In this document: positions 44,856 to 51,936 of the stretch, piece after piece | How positions within the stretch are numbered: the first letter of the stretch is position 1 | Layout: each line of letters opens with the position of its first letter | NCBI RefSeq assembly: GCF_016894385.1 | Contig: NZ_CP069811.1 | Span: forward strand, 1,092,501 to 1,156,500 | Reading direction: 5' to 3' | Source of the DNA: Cupriavidus oxalaticus | Lineage (GTDB): Bacteria; Pseudomonadota; Gammaproteobacteria; Burkholderiales; Burkholderiaceae | Length of the DNA stretch: 64,000 nucleotides | The notes under the pieces: model-generated | The model's input: only the letters and a program-made list of their open reading frames with translations | Told to the model about the DNA's origin: nothing | The model's database searches: none | Made by a program: the position numbers and the translations under genes

Positions 44856-45890
44856 TCACTGCTTGCCTGGCATTCGCATCGAGCCGCCGTTTCTGCGCGG
44901 ATTTTCGGACAGGTTCTGGTGCGAATGCCGGCCCTGGCTGCTTTCCCTACCTGCTTCCACCACGTCCACGCGCGCGCCGGTTTCTGGTTGCGTGCAGCTG
45001 TCCATATCCTGCACGTAACGCACGATCGGCGCCCAGAATGCCGCGAGATGATCCGGCTCGATGGCTGCGTCATGCGGCATGGCGTCGTGCATCACCAAGC
45101 GGTGCAAGTGTCGCGCGGCAGCGGCCACGCGCTCCGCATGGCCGTGCGCGATCACGGCATCGGCACGGCTGTGCACCACCAGCAGCGGGCGTTCGAGGCG
45201 GCTGGCACGCGCGGCGTTGTCCCAGGGATCGGGCAGCAGCCACGCGGCCCATGCCGGTACGCGACCGGTCTGCACCGCGGCGCGTCGCGCCGAGCTGAAG
45301 CCCGCGGCGATGACGTAGCCGTCGGGCTGCGGCGCGAAGTGCCGCGCCACGTCAAGCAGGATGCCCGAGCCCAGCGAGTGGCCCAGCACCACGCGGCGCG
45401 ACGCCGCGGGCGCGGCCGCAAGAAACTGCCGGTATGCGGTCATGGCGTCCTGGCGCAGATGACGCACGGAAGGGCGTCCGCTGCTGCGGCCATAGCCACT
45501 GTAGTCGAACACGTAGGAAGCAATGCCGGACTCGGCCAGCATGGCCTGTACCGGCAGCCAGTCGCCCAGGGTTTCGTTGTCGCCATGGCAGACCATCAGC
45601 GCGGGCGCATCGGGCCGCGCGGCGGGAACGAAGCGGGCATGCAGTTCCCGATCGCCGCTGGCGAACGTGGTATGCCGCACAGGCATGGATGACCAGGGCA
45701 CGGGAATCTCGGTGCTTGTTTCATCCGTTCGCGTGACAAATGCATTGCGCTCCACCGCACGAAACAGCAGGTGGCGCGCAACGCCGGCGGCCAGCGCCAC
45801 GCCAGCCGCCACCGCAAGCCAGCGCAGCGTGCCCGGCGCCGCCGGAGCGGGGACGGTTGTGACAGGGTCAGGATGCGGCGTGTCGAACAT
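44856..45890 (-). CDS. Membrane-anchored alpha/beta hydrolase
   Basis: The product is 344 residues. An N-terminal transmembrane helix (about 22-45) is followed by an alpha/beta hydrolase domain: ALMVCHGDNETLGDW, VFDYSGYGRSSG, nucleophile GHSLGSG, LVVHSRADAVI and a late His in DAMPHDA. It resembles BEM46/ABHD13-like proteins. The C terminus is long and charged. It is the last gene before the duplicated TetR cassettes. Confidence 0.85.
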   Translation of the reverse strand: MFDTPHPDPVTTVPAPAAPGTLRWLAVAAGVALAAGVARHLLFRAVERNAFVTRTDETSTEIPVPWSSMPVRHTTFASGDRELHARFVPAARPDAPALMVCHGDNETLGDWLPVQAMLAESGIASYVFDYSGYGRSSGRPSVRHLRQDAMTAYRQFLAAAPAASRRVVLGHSLGSGILLDVARHFAPQPDGYVIAAGFSSARRAAVQTGRVPAWAAWLLPDPWDNAARASRLERPLLVVHSRADAVIAHGHAERVAAAARHLHRLVMHDAMPHDAAIEPDHLAAFWAPIVRYVQDMDSCTQPETGARVDVVEAGRESSQGRHSHQNLSENPRRNGGSMRMPGKQ

Positions 45891-46008
45891 GCGAGGGCGG
45901 CGCGCCTTTGCCGTGCCGTATAGGGGTGCGTGCTATTCAGGCTAGCAGGCTCCCATGAACATGTTAAGAAATGTCCATGCGGCGGACGGATGCAACGTAG
46001 GATTAGCG

Positions 46009-46023
46009 CTATCGCGCCGATAG
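46009..46023. promoter_or_regulatory. Conserved palindrome upstream of cassette 1
   Basis: CTATCG-CGC-CGATAG ends 12 bases before the -35 box. The equivalent palindrome precedes cassette 2 at exactly the same distance, and its CTATC/GATAG ends match the ends of the main operator. Confidence 0.65.
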
Positions 46024-46035
46024 AAAAGTTTTGGC

Positions 46036-46064
46036 TTGACTATCTACCTAGTAGTAGATAGCAT
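46036..46064 (+). promoter_or_regulatory. Promoter with embedded TetR-type operator, cassette 1
   Basis: -35 TTGACT (46036-46041) and -10 TAGCAT (46059-46064) are separated by 17 bp. The inverted repeat CTATCTAC / GTAGATAG (46040-46061, six-base centre) fills the spacer, the classical position for repression. The predicted start is near 46071. Confidence 0.75.
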
Positions 46065-46070
46065 TCTCTC

Positions 46071-46156
46071 CATGGAAGCGCTGCACCGCCGGGCATAAAG
46101 CAGGAAGGGCGGAGAAGTGGCGATCCCATCGCAATACCGCTACGCGGTCTTTTTTT
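46071..46156 (+). ncRNA. Predicted short leader RNA of cassette 1
   Basis: A transcript from the promoter at 46036 would meet a CCGC-TAC-GCGG hairpin followed by seven T residues (46136-46156), giving an RNA of about 86 bases. The layout, including GATCCCAT just before the hairpin, is preserved in cassette 2. It may be a small RNA or an attenuator. The short open frame inside (8 codons) is not conserved. Confidence 0.45.
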
Positions 46157-46170
46157 GGCACTGACTATCT

Positions 46171-46184
46171 ATCTACTAGTAGAT
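46171..46184. promoter_or_regulatory. Second TetR-type operator, cassette 1
   Basis: ATCTACTAGTAGAT is a perfect palindrome lying after the leader terminator. Its centre is 127 bp from the centre of the first operator, close to twelve helical turns, which would permit a repression loop. Confidence 0.65.
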
Positions 46185-46262
46185 GTGAGCCGTGGAAGAG
46201 ACCTCCAGGCAGCCACTGACACCGATTGACGCGATCCGCAACATCGCCCCCAGGAGCCCATC

Positions 46263-46655
46263 ATGACCAAGTTCGCCAAGACCCTGATCACCGCCGCTAC
46301 CCTTGCAGCCGCCTTCGTTGGTGGCGCCGCCCACGCCGCTGGCGTGCAGGACAGCGCCTTTGCCGGTGACAAGTACGGCTACCAGTTCCGCGTCGGCCAG
46401 GCCGATGCCTTTACCGACGGCGCCCGCACCGGCAAGTTCGATCCGTTCACCGAAGGCGCCCGCGTTGGCAAGTTTGACCCGTTCACTGACGGCGCCCGCG
46501 TTGGCAAGGCCGATCCCTACACCGACGGCTTCCGCACGGTAGCGGGCCTGGATCGCAGCGGTGTGTCGTCCGAGCCGTCGCGCAGCTTCGACCCGTACAC
46601 GGACGGTGCGCGCGTGGGCAAGGCCGATCCATACACCGACGGCGCGCTCGCCTGA
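46263..46655 (+). CDS. Exported DPYTDGAR-repeat protein, cassette 1
   Basis: The product is 130 residues. A signal peptide ends near residue 24 (AAFVGGAAHA). The mature part is built from about six imperfect units of the form D-P-[FY]-T-[DE]-G-A-R-V-G-K, with a VAGLDRSGVS spacer. The acidic D-x-x-T-D-G turns could bind cations, but no fold is recognised. AGGAG precedes the ATG. The first 60 residues are nearly identical to the cassette-2 paralogue. Confidence 0.8.
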   Translation: MTKFAKTLITAATLAAAFVGGAAHAAGVQDSAFAGDKYGYQFRVGQADAFTDGARTGKFDPFTEGARVGKFDPFTDGARVGKADPYTDGFRTVAGLDRSGVSSEPSRSFDPYTDGARVGKADPYTDGALA

Positions 46656-46734
46656 TCGCTGCCGGCCACTGGGCCGGCGGCTTTACCACCTTTACGGCGG
46701 CGGCAACCAGGACCGCTGCCCGATGGAGTCCATC

Positions 46735-46836
46735 ATGAGTTTGCGTGACAGCATCCTGCTGCTTGGCGGATGGCTGGTGCTCTGCGTGACGAGTGGCTCG
46801 ATGATCACCTTCGCCGCGCAGGTCCTGCCTGGCTAA
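46735..46836 (+). CDS. 33-residue membrane peptide, cassette 1
   Basis: The peptide starts MSLRDSILLLGGWLVLCVTS and ends AAQVLPG. It is one hydrophobic helix. GGAG (46725-46728) is six bases upstream of the chosen ATG. The paralogue in cassette 2 has the same length and shares the pattern RD-x3-L-GGW-x2-LC-x2-SGS-x-IT, which argues strongly for a real gene. A GCCGGCC hairpin separates it from the repeat-protein gene. Confidence 0.75.
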   Translation: MSLRDSILLLGGWLVLCVTSGSMITFAAQVLPG

Positions 46837-46887
46837 AAGCCGATGCCCCGGCGCTAGGGGATTACCCGCGCGCCGGGGCATTTCGAC

Positions 46888-46916
46888 TTGAGCGTCTATC
46901 TTCGCGTAGATAAACT
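46888..46916 (+). promoter_or_regulatory. Promoter and operator of the cassette-1 TetR gene
   Basis: -35 TTGAGC (46888-46893) and -10 TAAACT (46911-46916) are spaced 17 bp. The near-palindrome TATCTTCGCGTAGATA (46897-46912), matching the TATCTACTAGTAGATA operator at 13 of 16 positions, lies between them. The predicted start coincides with the ATG at 46923. Confidence 0.65.
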
Positions 46917-46922
46917 GCTTTC

Positions 46923-47489
46923 ATGAAAACGCAATCCGTACGCGAGCAACTGCTCGAGCACACCCTGGTTCTGATCCGGCGGCGCGGCTTCAATGGCTTC
47001 AGCTATCGCGACCTGGCCGAGCTGGTGGGGGTGAAAACATCCAGCATCCACTATTACTTCCCGTCCAAGGACGACCTTGTTCTGGAGGCGGTGAAGGAAT
47101 ACAGCGCGCGCCTGGGCGAGCACCTGCGCGCCATCGACACGACGCTGCCGGTGACCGAGCAGGCCGCGATCTACCTGGCGCCGTTCCGCAACAGCTGCGG
47201 CTCCGACCAGATCTGCCTGTGCGGCATGCTGTCGACAGAAACCCTGTGCCTGCCTGAGTCCGTGCACAAGCTGCTGCAGGGCTTCTACCTGATGCACGAG
47301 CAATGGCTGACGGGACTGCTGGAGCGTGCGCAGCCGCTGCGCAGCACGCCGTTCCCGGTGCCCCCCGCGCGCCTGGCGCAGGTGGTGTTCGGTTCGCTGC
47401 AAAGCGGCCTGATCGCGGCGCGCCTGTTCGGCACGTCCGACCGGGTCGAGGCCGCGGCCGACACGCTGATGGCAGCGGTGGCCGGCTAA
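46923..47489 (+). CDS. TetR-family regulator, cassette 1
   Basis: The product is 188 residues. The helix-turn-helix is LIRRRGFNGFSYRDLAELVG with VKTSSIHYYFPSKDDLVLEA, followed by a C-terminal TetR_C ligand domain with cysteines (CGSDQICLCGML). No ribosome-binding site is present, and the predicted transcription start falls on the ATG, suggesting a leaderless mRNA. It presumably binds the TATCTAC-type operators in both cassettes and its own promoter. Confidence 0.9.
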   Translation: MKTQSVREQLLEHTLVLIRRRGFNGFSYRDLAELVGVKTSSIHYYFPSKDDLVLEAVKEYSARLGEHLRAIDTTLPVTEQAAIYLAPFRNSCGSDQICLCGMLSTETLCLPESVHKLLQGFYLMHEQWLTGLLERAQPLRSTPFPVPPARLAQVVFGSLQSGLIAARLFGTSDRVEAAADTLMAAVAG

Positions 47490-47530
47490 GGGTTTCGGCT
47501 CGTTTTTTCGCGCAGTCAGTGGCGCGTCCG

Positions 47531-47568
47531 GAGCCGTCGTGTGGCGTAAGCTGCGCGGCGGCTCTTTT
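47531..47568 (+). terminator. Rho-independent terminator after the first TetR gene
   Basis: GAGCCGTCG (47531-47539) pairs with CGGCGGCTC (47556-47564), followed by TTTT. The group II intron begins three bases after the T-run. Confidence 0.8.
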
Positions 47569-47571
47569 CAT

Positions 47572-49425
47572 GTGCGCCCAGCATGGGCGCACTCTTGTGG
47601 GTGCAAGTCCCACCGTAAGTTGATCACAGCGAACGAAGTGAAGCGCAACTGCGTGAGGGTAACCGAGCGTGGGGAGGAAGCGTGGAGCGAAGCTGCGAGC
47701 CGAGGTACACGAACCGGATAGAAGGCGGTGCCGACCAGGACGAGCGGGCATGAAGCCGCGAAGTTCTCGTGATCAAGGGGCGGTGGCGTAAATCCGGCGG
47801 CTGTGCAGCGAAGGAGTGCGTTCTTACCTGGGGACGCCCCGCCTTGCGCCTGAAAGGGCGACGGCGTCGAGCCGGAGTGGGGTCTCAGCAGAGGTCATAG
47901 TAGTCGGGGTAGCGCCGGGAAGGCTCAAGTCCGCCGACGAAGGACCGAACGAGAGGGAGTGTTCGAAGCCATGTCGATGCAACAGGCATTGCGTCAGAAG
48001 CCCGCGCGAGCGGGGCGGGAGGGGGTAGTGGGCGGTGAAGCCGGCCGGGAACTTGCTCGCGACGAAGCCTGTGGCCCGCGACGCGAGCCGGAGGACACAG
48101 GGTCGGCGCTGCTGGCAGCGGCGCTGACGCGAGAGAACCTGAAGCAGGCGTTCAGGCGGGTCAGACGCAACAAAGGTGCCGCTGGCGTGGATGGTCTGGA
48201 TATTGATCAGACTACTCGCTACCTGGTGTCGGCGTGGCCGGAGATTCGCCAGCAATTGCTCAAGGGGACGTACCGGCCGAGTCCGGTACGGCGGGTAACG
48301 ATTCCGAAGCCGGACGGAGGCGAGCGCGAGCTCGGTATCCCGACGGTGACAGATCGGCTGATCCAGCAAGCGCTGCTGCAGGTGTTGCAGCCGATTCTGG
48401 ACCCTACCTTCAGCGAGCACAGCTACGGCTTCCGTCCCGGCAGGCGTGCGCACGATGCGGTGCTTGCCGCACAGTCGTACGTGCAGTCCGGGCGGCGGGT
48501 CGTGGTGGACGTTGACTTGGCGCAGTTCTTTGACCGGGTCAACCACGACATTCTGATTGACCGTCTACAGAAGCGCCTCGGGGACGCCGGAGTCATCCGT
48601 CTGATCCGTGCATATCTGAACAGCGGGCTGATGGATGGCGGGGTGGTGCTGCAACGAGACGAGGGCACGCCGCAGGGCGGTCCCCTGTCACCGCTGCTGG
48701 CCAACGTGCTGCTCGATGAGGTGGACAAGGAGTTGGAGTGCCGAGGCCATTGCTTCGTGCGCTACGCCGACGATGCGAACGTGTATGTGCGCAGTCGTCG
48801 GGCGGGCGAGCGGGTGATGGGGCTGCTGCGGCGGTTGTACGGCAGATTGCGCCTGAAGGTAAATGAGGCGAAAAGCGCGGTGGCGAGCGCGTTTGGCCGT
48901 AAGTTCCTCGGCTACAGCTTCTGGGTGGCCGCAGGTGGTGTGGTCAAGCGCAAAGTGGCAGTCAAGCCGCTGCTGACGTTCAAGCAACGCATCCGCGAAC
49001 TGACCGGTCGCTCAGGCGGCCGGAGTCTACGGGAGGTCGTGGAGCGGCTGAAGCCATATGTACAGGGTTGGAAGGCCTACTTCCGGCTGGCGCAAACACC
49101 CCAGGTCTGGCGGAAGCTGGACGAGTGGATGCGTCACCGGTTACGAGCGATCCAACTCAAGCATTGGCGCCGCGGCACTACGATCTACCGGGAATTAAGG
49201 GCGCTGGGGGCCGCGCATGCGACAGCCTATCGGGTGGCGGCCAACAGCCGCCGCTGGTGGCGCAACAGCGACGGCGAGCTAAACCGCGTGCTGAATATCG
49301 CCTTCTTCGACCGACTGGGGATGCCTCGCCTTGCTTAACCTCAACCTCTCGAACCGCCCGGTGCGGACCCGCATGCCGGGTGGTGTGGCAGGGGCGTAGC
49401 CAGTATGGCTGCCCCCTATGCCGAT
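47572..49425 (+). mobile_element. Group II intron (class-C-like)
   Basis: The element of about 1854 bp starts GTGCGCCCAGCATGGGCGC and has the domain V pattern CGAACCGCCCGGTGCGGACC with GGTGGTGTGG near 49350-49390. It ends CCCCCTATGCCGAT, matching typical 3' ends. Insertion directly behind a terminator hairpin, and a maturase that lacks an endonuclease domain, fit bacterial class C introns. It encodes one reverse transcriptase/maturase. No truncation is visible, so it may be active. Confidence 0.88.
47971..49338 (+). CDS. ltrA: Group II intron reverse transcriptase/maturase
   Basis: The product is 455 residues. The RT domains are intact: NKGAAGVDGLDI, YRPSPVRRVTIPKPDGGERELGIPTVTDRLIQQAL, FGFRPGR-like YGFRPGRRAHDA, and the catalytic YADDANVYV. 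The X (maturase) domain ends SRRWWRNSDGELNRVLNIAF. No HNH endonuclease follows. GAGGGAG precedes the ATG by 11 bases; a GTG 12 bases earlier is possible. Confidence 0.92.
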   Translation: MSMQQALRQKPARAGREGVVGGEAGRELARDEACGPRREPEDTGSALLAAALTRENLKQAFRRVRRNKGAAGVDGLDIDQTTRYLVSAWPEIRQQLLKGTYRPSPVRRVTIPKPDGGERELGIPTVTDRLIQQALLQVLQPILDPTFSEHSYGFRPGRRAHDAVLAAQSYVQSGRRVVVDVDLAQFFDRVNHDILIDRLQKRLGDAGVIRLIRAYLNSGLMDGGVVLQRDEGTPQGGPLSPLLANVLLDEVDKELECRGHCFVRYADDANVYVRSRRAGERVMGLLRRLYGRLRLKVNEAKSAVASAFGRKFLGYSFWVAAGGVVKRKVAVKPLLTFKQRIRELTGRSGGRSLREVVERLKPYVQGWKAYFRLAQTPQVWRKLDEWMRHRLRAIQLKHWRRGTTIYRELRALGAAHATAYRVAANSRRWWRNSDGELNRVLNIAFFDRLGMPRLA

Positions 49426-49508
49426 TGGCGGGACCAGGCTTGCGGCATGCTTTATCGTTTGTCCGTAACTCCTTGAAAATCAAATGCTTACGAGGGGGAT
49501 TTCATTGC

Positions 49509-49523
49509 CTATCGGCCCGATAG
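49509..49523. promoter_or_regulatory. Conserved palindrome upstream of cassette 2
   Basis: CTATCG-GCC-CGATAG sits at the same distance from the promoter as in cassette 1. The spacer bases differ while both arms are kept, which supports a functional site. Confidence 0.65.
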
Positions 49524-49535
49524 AAATATTCTTCC

Positions 49536-49564
49536 TTGACTATCTACCTAGTAGTAGATAGTAT
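49536..49564 (+). promoter_or_regulatory. Promoter with embedded TetR-type operator, cassette 2
   Basis: -35 TTGACT (49536-49541) and -10 TAGTAT (49559-49564) are 17 bp apart, with CTATCTAC / GTAGATAG (49540-49561) between them. The operator is identical to that of cassette 1. Confidence 0.75.
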
Positions 49565-49570
49565 TTGACT

Positions 49571-49654
49571 CATGGAAGCGCCGCAGCGCCAGCAGCAAGC
49601 AAGAAGCAGGGCCCAGCGACGATCCCATTGCATGACCGGAGGCGGTCATTTTTT
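49571..49654 (+). ncRNA. Predicted short leader RNA of cassette 2
   Basis: The RNA would run about 84 bases to the terminator ATGACCG-GAGG-CGGTCAT with six T residues (49632-49654). This hairpin is stronger than that of cassette 1. GATCCCAT precedes it in both copies. Confidence 0.5.
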
Positions 49655-49668
49655 CGGGACAGGCTATC

Positions 49669-49684
49669 TATCTACTAGTAGATA
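49669..49684. promoter_or_regulatory. Second TetR-type operator, cassette 2
   Basis: TATCTACTAGTAGATA is a perfect 16-bp palindrome whose centre is 126 bp from the first operator. It is the clearest form of the operator in the window. Confidence 0.7.
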
Positions 49685-49760
49685 ACCGAACCGAAGAAAA
49701 AGCCGCAAAGCCACTGACACCGATTGACGCGATCCGAAACATCGCCCCCAGGAGCCCATC

Positions 49761-50387
49761 ATGACCAAGTTCGCCAAGACCCTGATCACTGCCGCCACCC
49801 TTGCAGCCGCCTTCGTTGGTGGCGCCGCCCACGCCGCTGGCGTGCAGGACAGCGCCTTTGCCGGTGACAAGTACGGCTACCAGTTCCGCGTCGGCCAGGC
49901 CGATGCCTTTACCGACGGCGCCCGCACCGGCAAGTTCGATCCGTTCACCGAAGGCGCCCGCGTTGGCACGTTCGACCCGTTCACTGACGGTGCGCGCGTC
50001 GGCAAGGCCGACCCCTACACCGACGGTGCCCGCACCATTGCCGCCAACGTCCCGGCTGACACCTACGGCTACAACTACCGCGGCGGCCAGTTCGACCCGT
50101 TCACGGAAGGCGCGCGCGTCGGCAAGGCCGACCCGTACACCGACGGCGCCCGCATCGTTGCCGGCCTGGACCGCAGCGGCGTCTCGGCGTCGCCGGCACG
50201 CAGCGTCGACCCGTACACCGATGGCGCGCGCGTCGGCAAGGCTGACCCGTACACCGACGGCGCCCGCATCGTTGCCGGACTGGACCGCAGCGGCGTATCG
50301 GCGTCGCCGGCGCGCAGCGTCGACCCGTACACCGATGGCGCGCGCGTCGGCAACGCTGACCCGTACACCGACGGCGCACTCGCCTGA
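49761..50387 (+). CDS. Exported DPYTDGAR-repeat protein, cassette 2
   Basis: The product is 208 residues with the same signal peptide and first repeats as the cassette-1 protein. It is longer because of extra units, including DTYGYNYRGGQFDPFTEG and a nearly perfect tandem duplication of 38 residues (IVAGLDRSGVSASPARSVDP and what follows). The unit D-P-[FY]-T-[DE]-G-A-R-V-G-K occurs about ten times. No fold is recognised. AGGAG precedes the ATG. Confidence 0.82.
   Translation: MTKFAKTLITAATLAAAFVGGAAHAAGVQDSAFAGDKYGYQFRVGQADAFTDGARTGKFDPFTEGARVGTFDPFTDGARVGKADPYTDGARTIAANVPADTYGYNYRGGQFDPFTEGARVGKADPYTDGARIVAGLDRSGVSASPARSVDPYTDGARVGKADPYTDGARIVAGLDRSGVSASPARSVDPYTDGARVGNADPYTDGALA
50154..50381 (+). 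repeat. Tandem duplication of 114 bp inside the repeat-protein gene
   Basis: Two in-frame copies of a 38-codon segment (50154-50267 and 50268-50381) differ by only a few, mostly silent, bases. This indicates recent expansion of the repeat domain. Confidence 0.85.
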
Positions 50388-50461
50388 TACTGGCCGGCAG
50401 CTTTGCCGGCCTCCTGAAACCATCGGGCCGCCATCGTGCGGCCCGGCTTATGGAGTCGATC

Positions 50462-50563
50462 ATGCGTTGGCGTGACACTGCGCTGATTCTGGGCGGATGG
50501 GTAGGGCTTTGCCTTGCAAGCGGGTCCCTCATCACGCTCATCGCCCGCGCGCTGCAGGCCTGA
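50462..50563 (+). CDS. 33-residue membrane peptide, cassette 2
   Basis: The peptide starts MRWRDTALILGGWVGLCLAS and ends IARALQA. It has a single hydrophobic helix and the same length as the cassette-1 peptide, with GGAG six bases upstream. The hairpin GGCCGGC / GCCGGCC lies between it and the repeat-protein gene, as in cassette 1. Confidence 0.75.
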   Translation: MRWRDTALILGGWVGLCLASGSLITLIARALQA

Positions 50564-50595
50564 GCCGCGCGCTGCCGCAAGCAGGAGCTGGAACG

Positions 50596-51183
50596 ATGAA
50601 AACCCGGTCTGTACGTGAAGAGCTGGTCGAACATGCACTGGTGCTGATCCGCCGTCGGGGCTTCAACGGGTTCAGCTACCGCGACCTCGCCGAACTGGTC
50701 GGGGTCAAGACCTCGAGCATCCACTACTACTTCCCATCCAAGGACGACCTGGTGCTGGAAGCGGTGCGCGAATACCGCGCCCGCAAGCAGGCGCGCCTGG
50801 ACGCTATCGACGCCAGCCTGCCGCCTGCCGAGCAGGTGCGCCAGTACCTGGCGCTGCTGTGCGCCGGGGCCGGCACCGACCAGGCCTGCCTGGTCGGCAT
50901 GCTGGCGGCCGATGTGCTGATGCTGCCGGAATCCGTGCGCAGCGTGATGCGCGACTTTGTCCGCATCCATGAGCAGTGGCTCGCGCGGCTGTTCGAGCGC
51001 GCGGCCGCGCAGCGGCAGGCGCCTTACCCCGCATCGCCGCAGCAACTGGCGCAGGTGGTGTTCGGCGCGTTGCAGAACGGCCTGATCAGTGCGCGGCTGT
51101 TCGGCACCACCGACCGGCTCGATGCCGCGGCGGCCATGCTGTCGAGCCTGATGCCGGCGGAGCAGGCGCTAGCGGTCGCCTGA
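50596..51183 (+). CDS. TetR-family regulator, cassette 2
   Basis: The product is 195 residues. Its first 65 residues are almost identical to the cassette-1 TetR, including the whole recognition helix (VKTSSIHYYFPSKDDLVLEA), so both should bind the same operator. The ligand domain has diverged but keeps the cysteine (AGTDQACLVGML). Unlike its paralogue it has a normal AGGAG ribosome site and no operator of its own, so it is probably cotranscribed. Its end overlaps the convergent hydrolase gene by 15 bp. Confidence 0.9.
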   Translation: MKTRSVREELVEHALVLIRRRGFNGFSYRDLAELVGVKTSSIHYYFPSKDDLVLEAVREYRARKQARLDAIDASLPPAEQVRQYLALLCAGAGTDQACLVGMLAADVLMLPESVRSVMRDFVRIHEQWLARLFERAAAQRQAPYPASPQQLAQVVFGALQNGLISARLFGTTDRLDAAAAMLSSLMPAEQALAVA

Positions 51184-51921
51184 CGGAAAGCCGGTCACGG
51201 CCCCGCACAACCATTGCGGATCGTCGTGGGGCAGGTCGTGGCCGGCCCAGTGGTGCGTCAGCACCGGTGCATCCCAGGCCTGTCCGATTTTGGCGGAACA
51301 GGCCGGGTCGACCAGCCGGTCTGACGCCGACGCGATCAGCAGCACCGGGCAGCCCGGCGCGCTCGCGGGCGCGCGATAGCGTGCCGCCGCCACCAGTTGC
51401 GCCAGCGCGGCGCTGCGGCTGACGGGCGCATCGGCAGCGATCGCCTGCCAGGCCACGATGTCGGCCGCGAGCGTATCCGCGCGCGCGCAGGTGATGGCGT
51501 GGATGGTGCGCTCGCAGTAGGCACGGTCGTGCCAGCGCTGCGCCATGCGCAGCAGCCTGCCCCAGTTGCGCGGACGCAGCCGCTGCATCGGCGTGCAGAA
51601 GGGTCGCATGCTGGTATTGACCAGCACCAGCGCTGCGACTTCGTCCGGATAGCTGCTGGCCCACTCGGTGGCGACCATCGCGCCCAGCGACATCGCCAGC
51701 ACGCGGTACGGCCCGCGCGCGCCGGCCGTCGACAGCTGCCGGCGCACCGCGCTGACCATGTCGCGCACGCACCAGGGCGCGGGTTGCACCGACAGCGCGC
51801 CATTGCCCGGCAGGTCGGGCAGCAGCGGCCGGCCCAGCCCGGCCGCTTCCCATTGCGCGGGCAGGTGCCCCCAATGGCGCGTCTCGCGCGTCAGTCCCCG
51901 CAGGAATACCCATCGGCTCAT
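51169..51921 (-). CDS. Alpha/beta hydrolase
   Basis: The product is 250 residues. Visible features are WVFLRGLTRETRHWG, PLLPDLPGNG, the nucleophile elbow AMSLGAMVA (S-x-x-x-x-S type A-M-S-L-G), LLIASASDRLVD, and WAGHDLPHDDP with the catalytic His. It resembles BioH/MenH-like esterases. It follows the deacylase gene by 15 bp on the same strand and is probably cotranscribed. Confidence 0.85.
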   Translation of the reverse strand: MSRWVFLRGLTRETRHWGHLPAQWEAAGLGRPLLPDLPGNGALSVQPAPWCVRDMVSAVRRQLSTAGARGPYRVLAMSLGAMVATEWASSYPDEVAALVLVNTSMRPFCTPMQRLRPRNWGRLLRMAQRWHDRAYCERTIHAITCARADTLAADIVAWQAIAADAPVSRSAALAQLVAAARYRAPASAPGCPVLLIASASDRLVDPACSAKIGQAWDAPVLTHHWAGHDLPHDDPQWLCGAVTGFPSGDR

Positions 51922-51936
51922 GCCATCCCCAACAGT

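Noticed and set aside
46155..46189. A second promoter at operator 2 driving the repeat-protein gene directly
   Set aside because: No -35/-10 pair near consensus is shared between the cassettes at this position, so it cannot be claimed from sequence alone.
49571..49684. A 38-codon open frame inside the cassette-2 leader
   Set aside because: The matching frame in cassette 1 stops after eight codons and shares no later residues, so it is unlikely to be translated for its product.
50154..50381. Possible CRISPR-like direct repeats
   Set aside because: The repeats are in-frame coding duplications of an exported protein, with no spacers of unrelated sequence.
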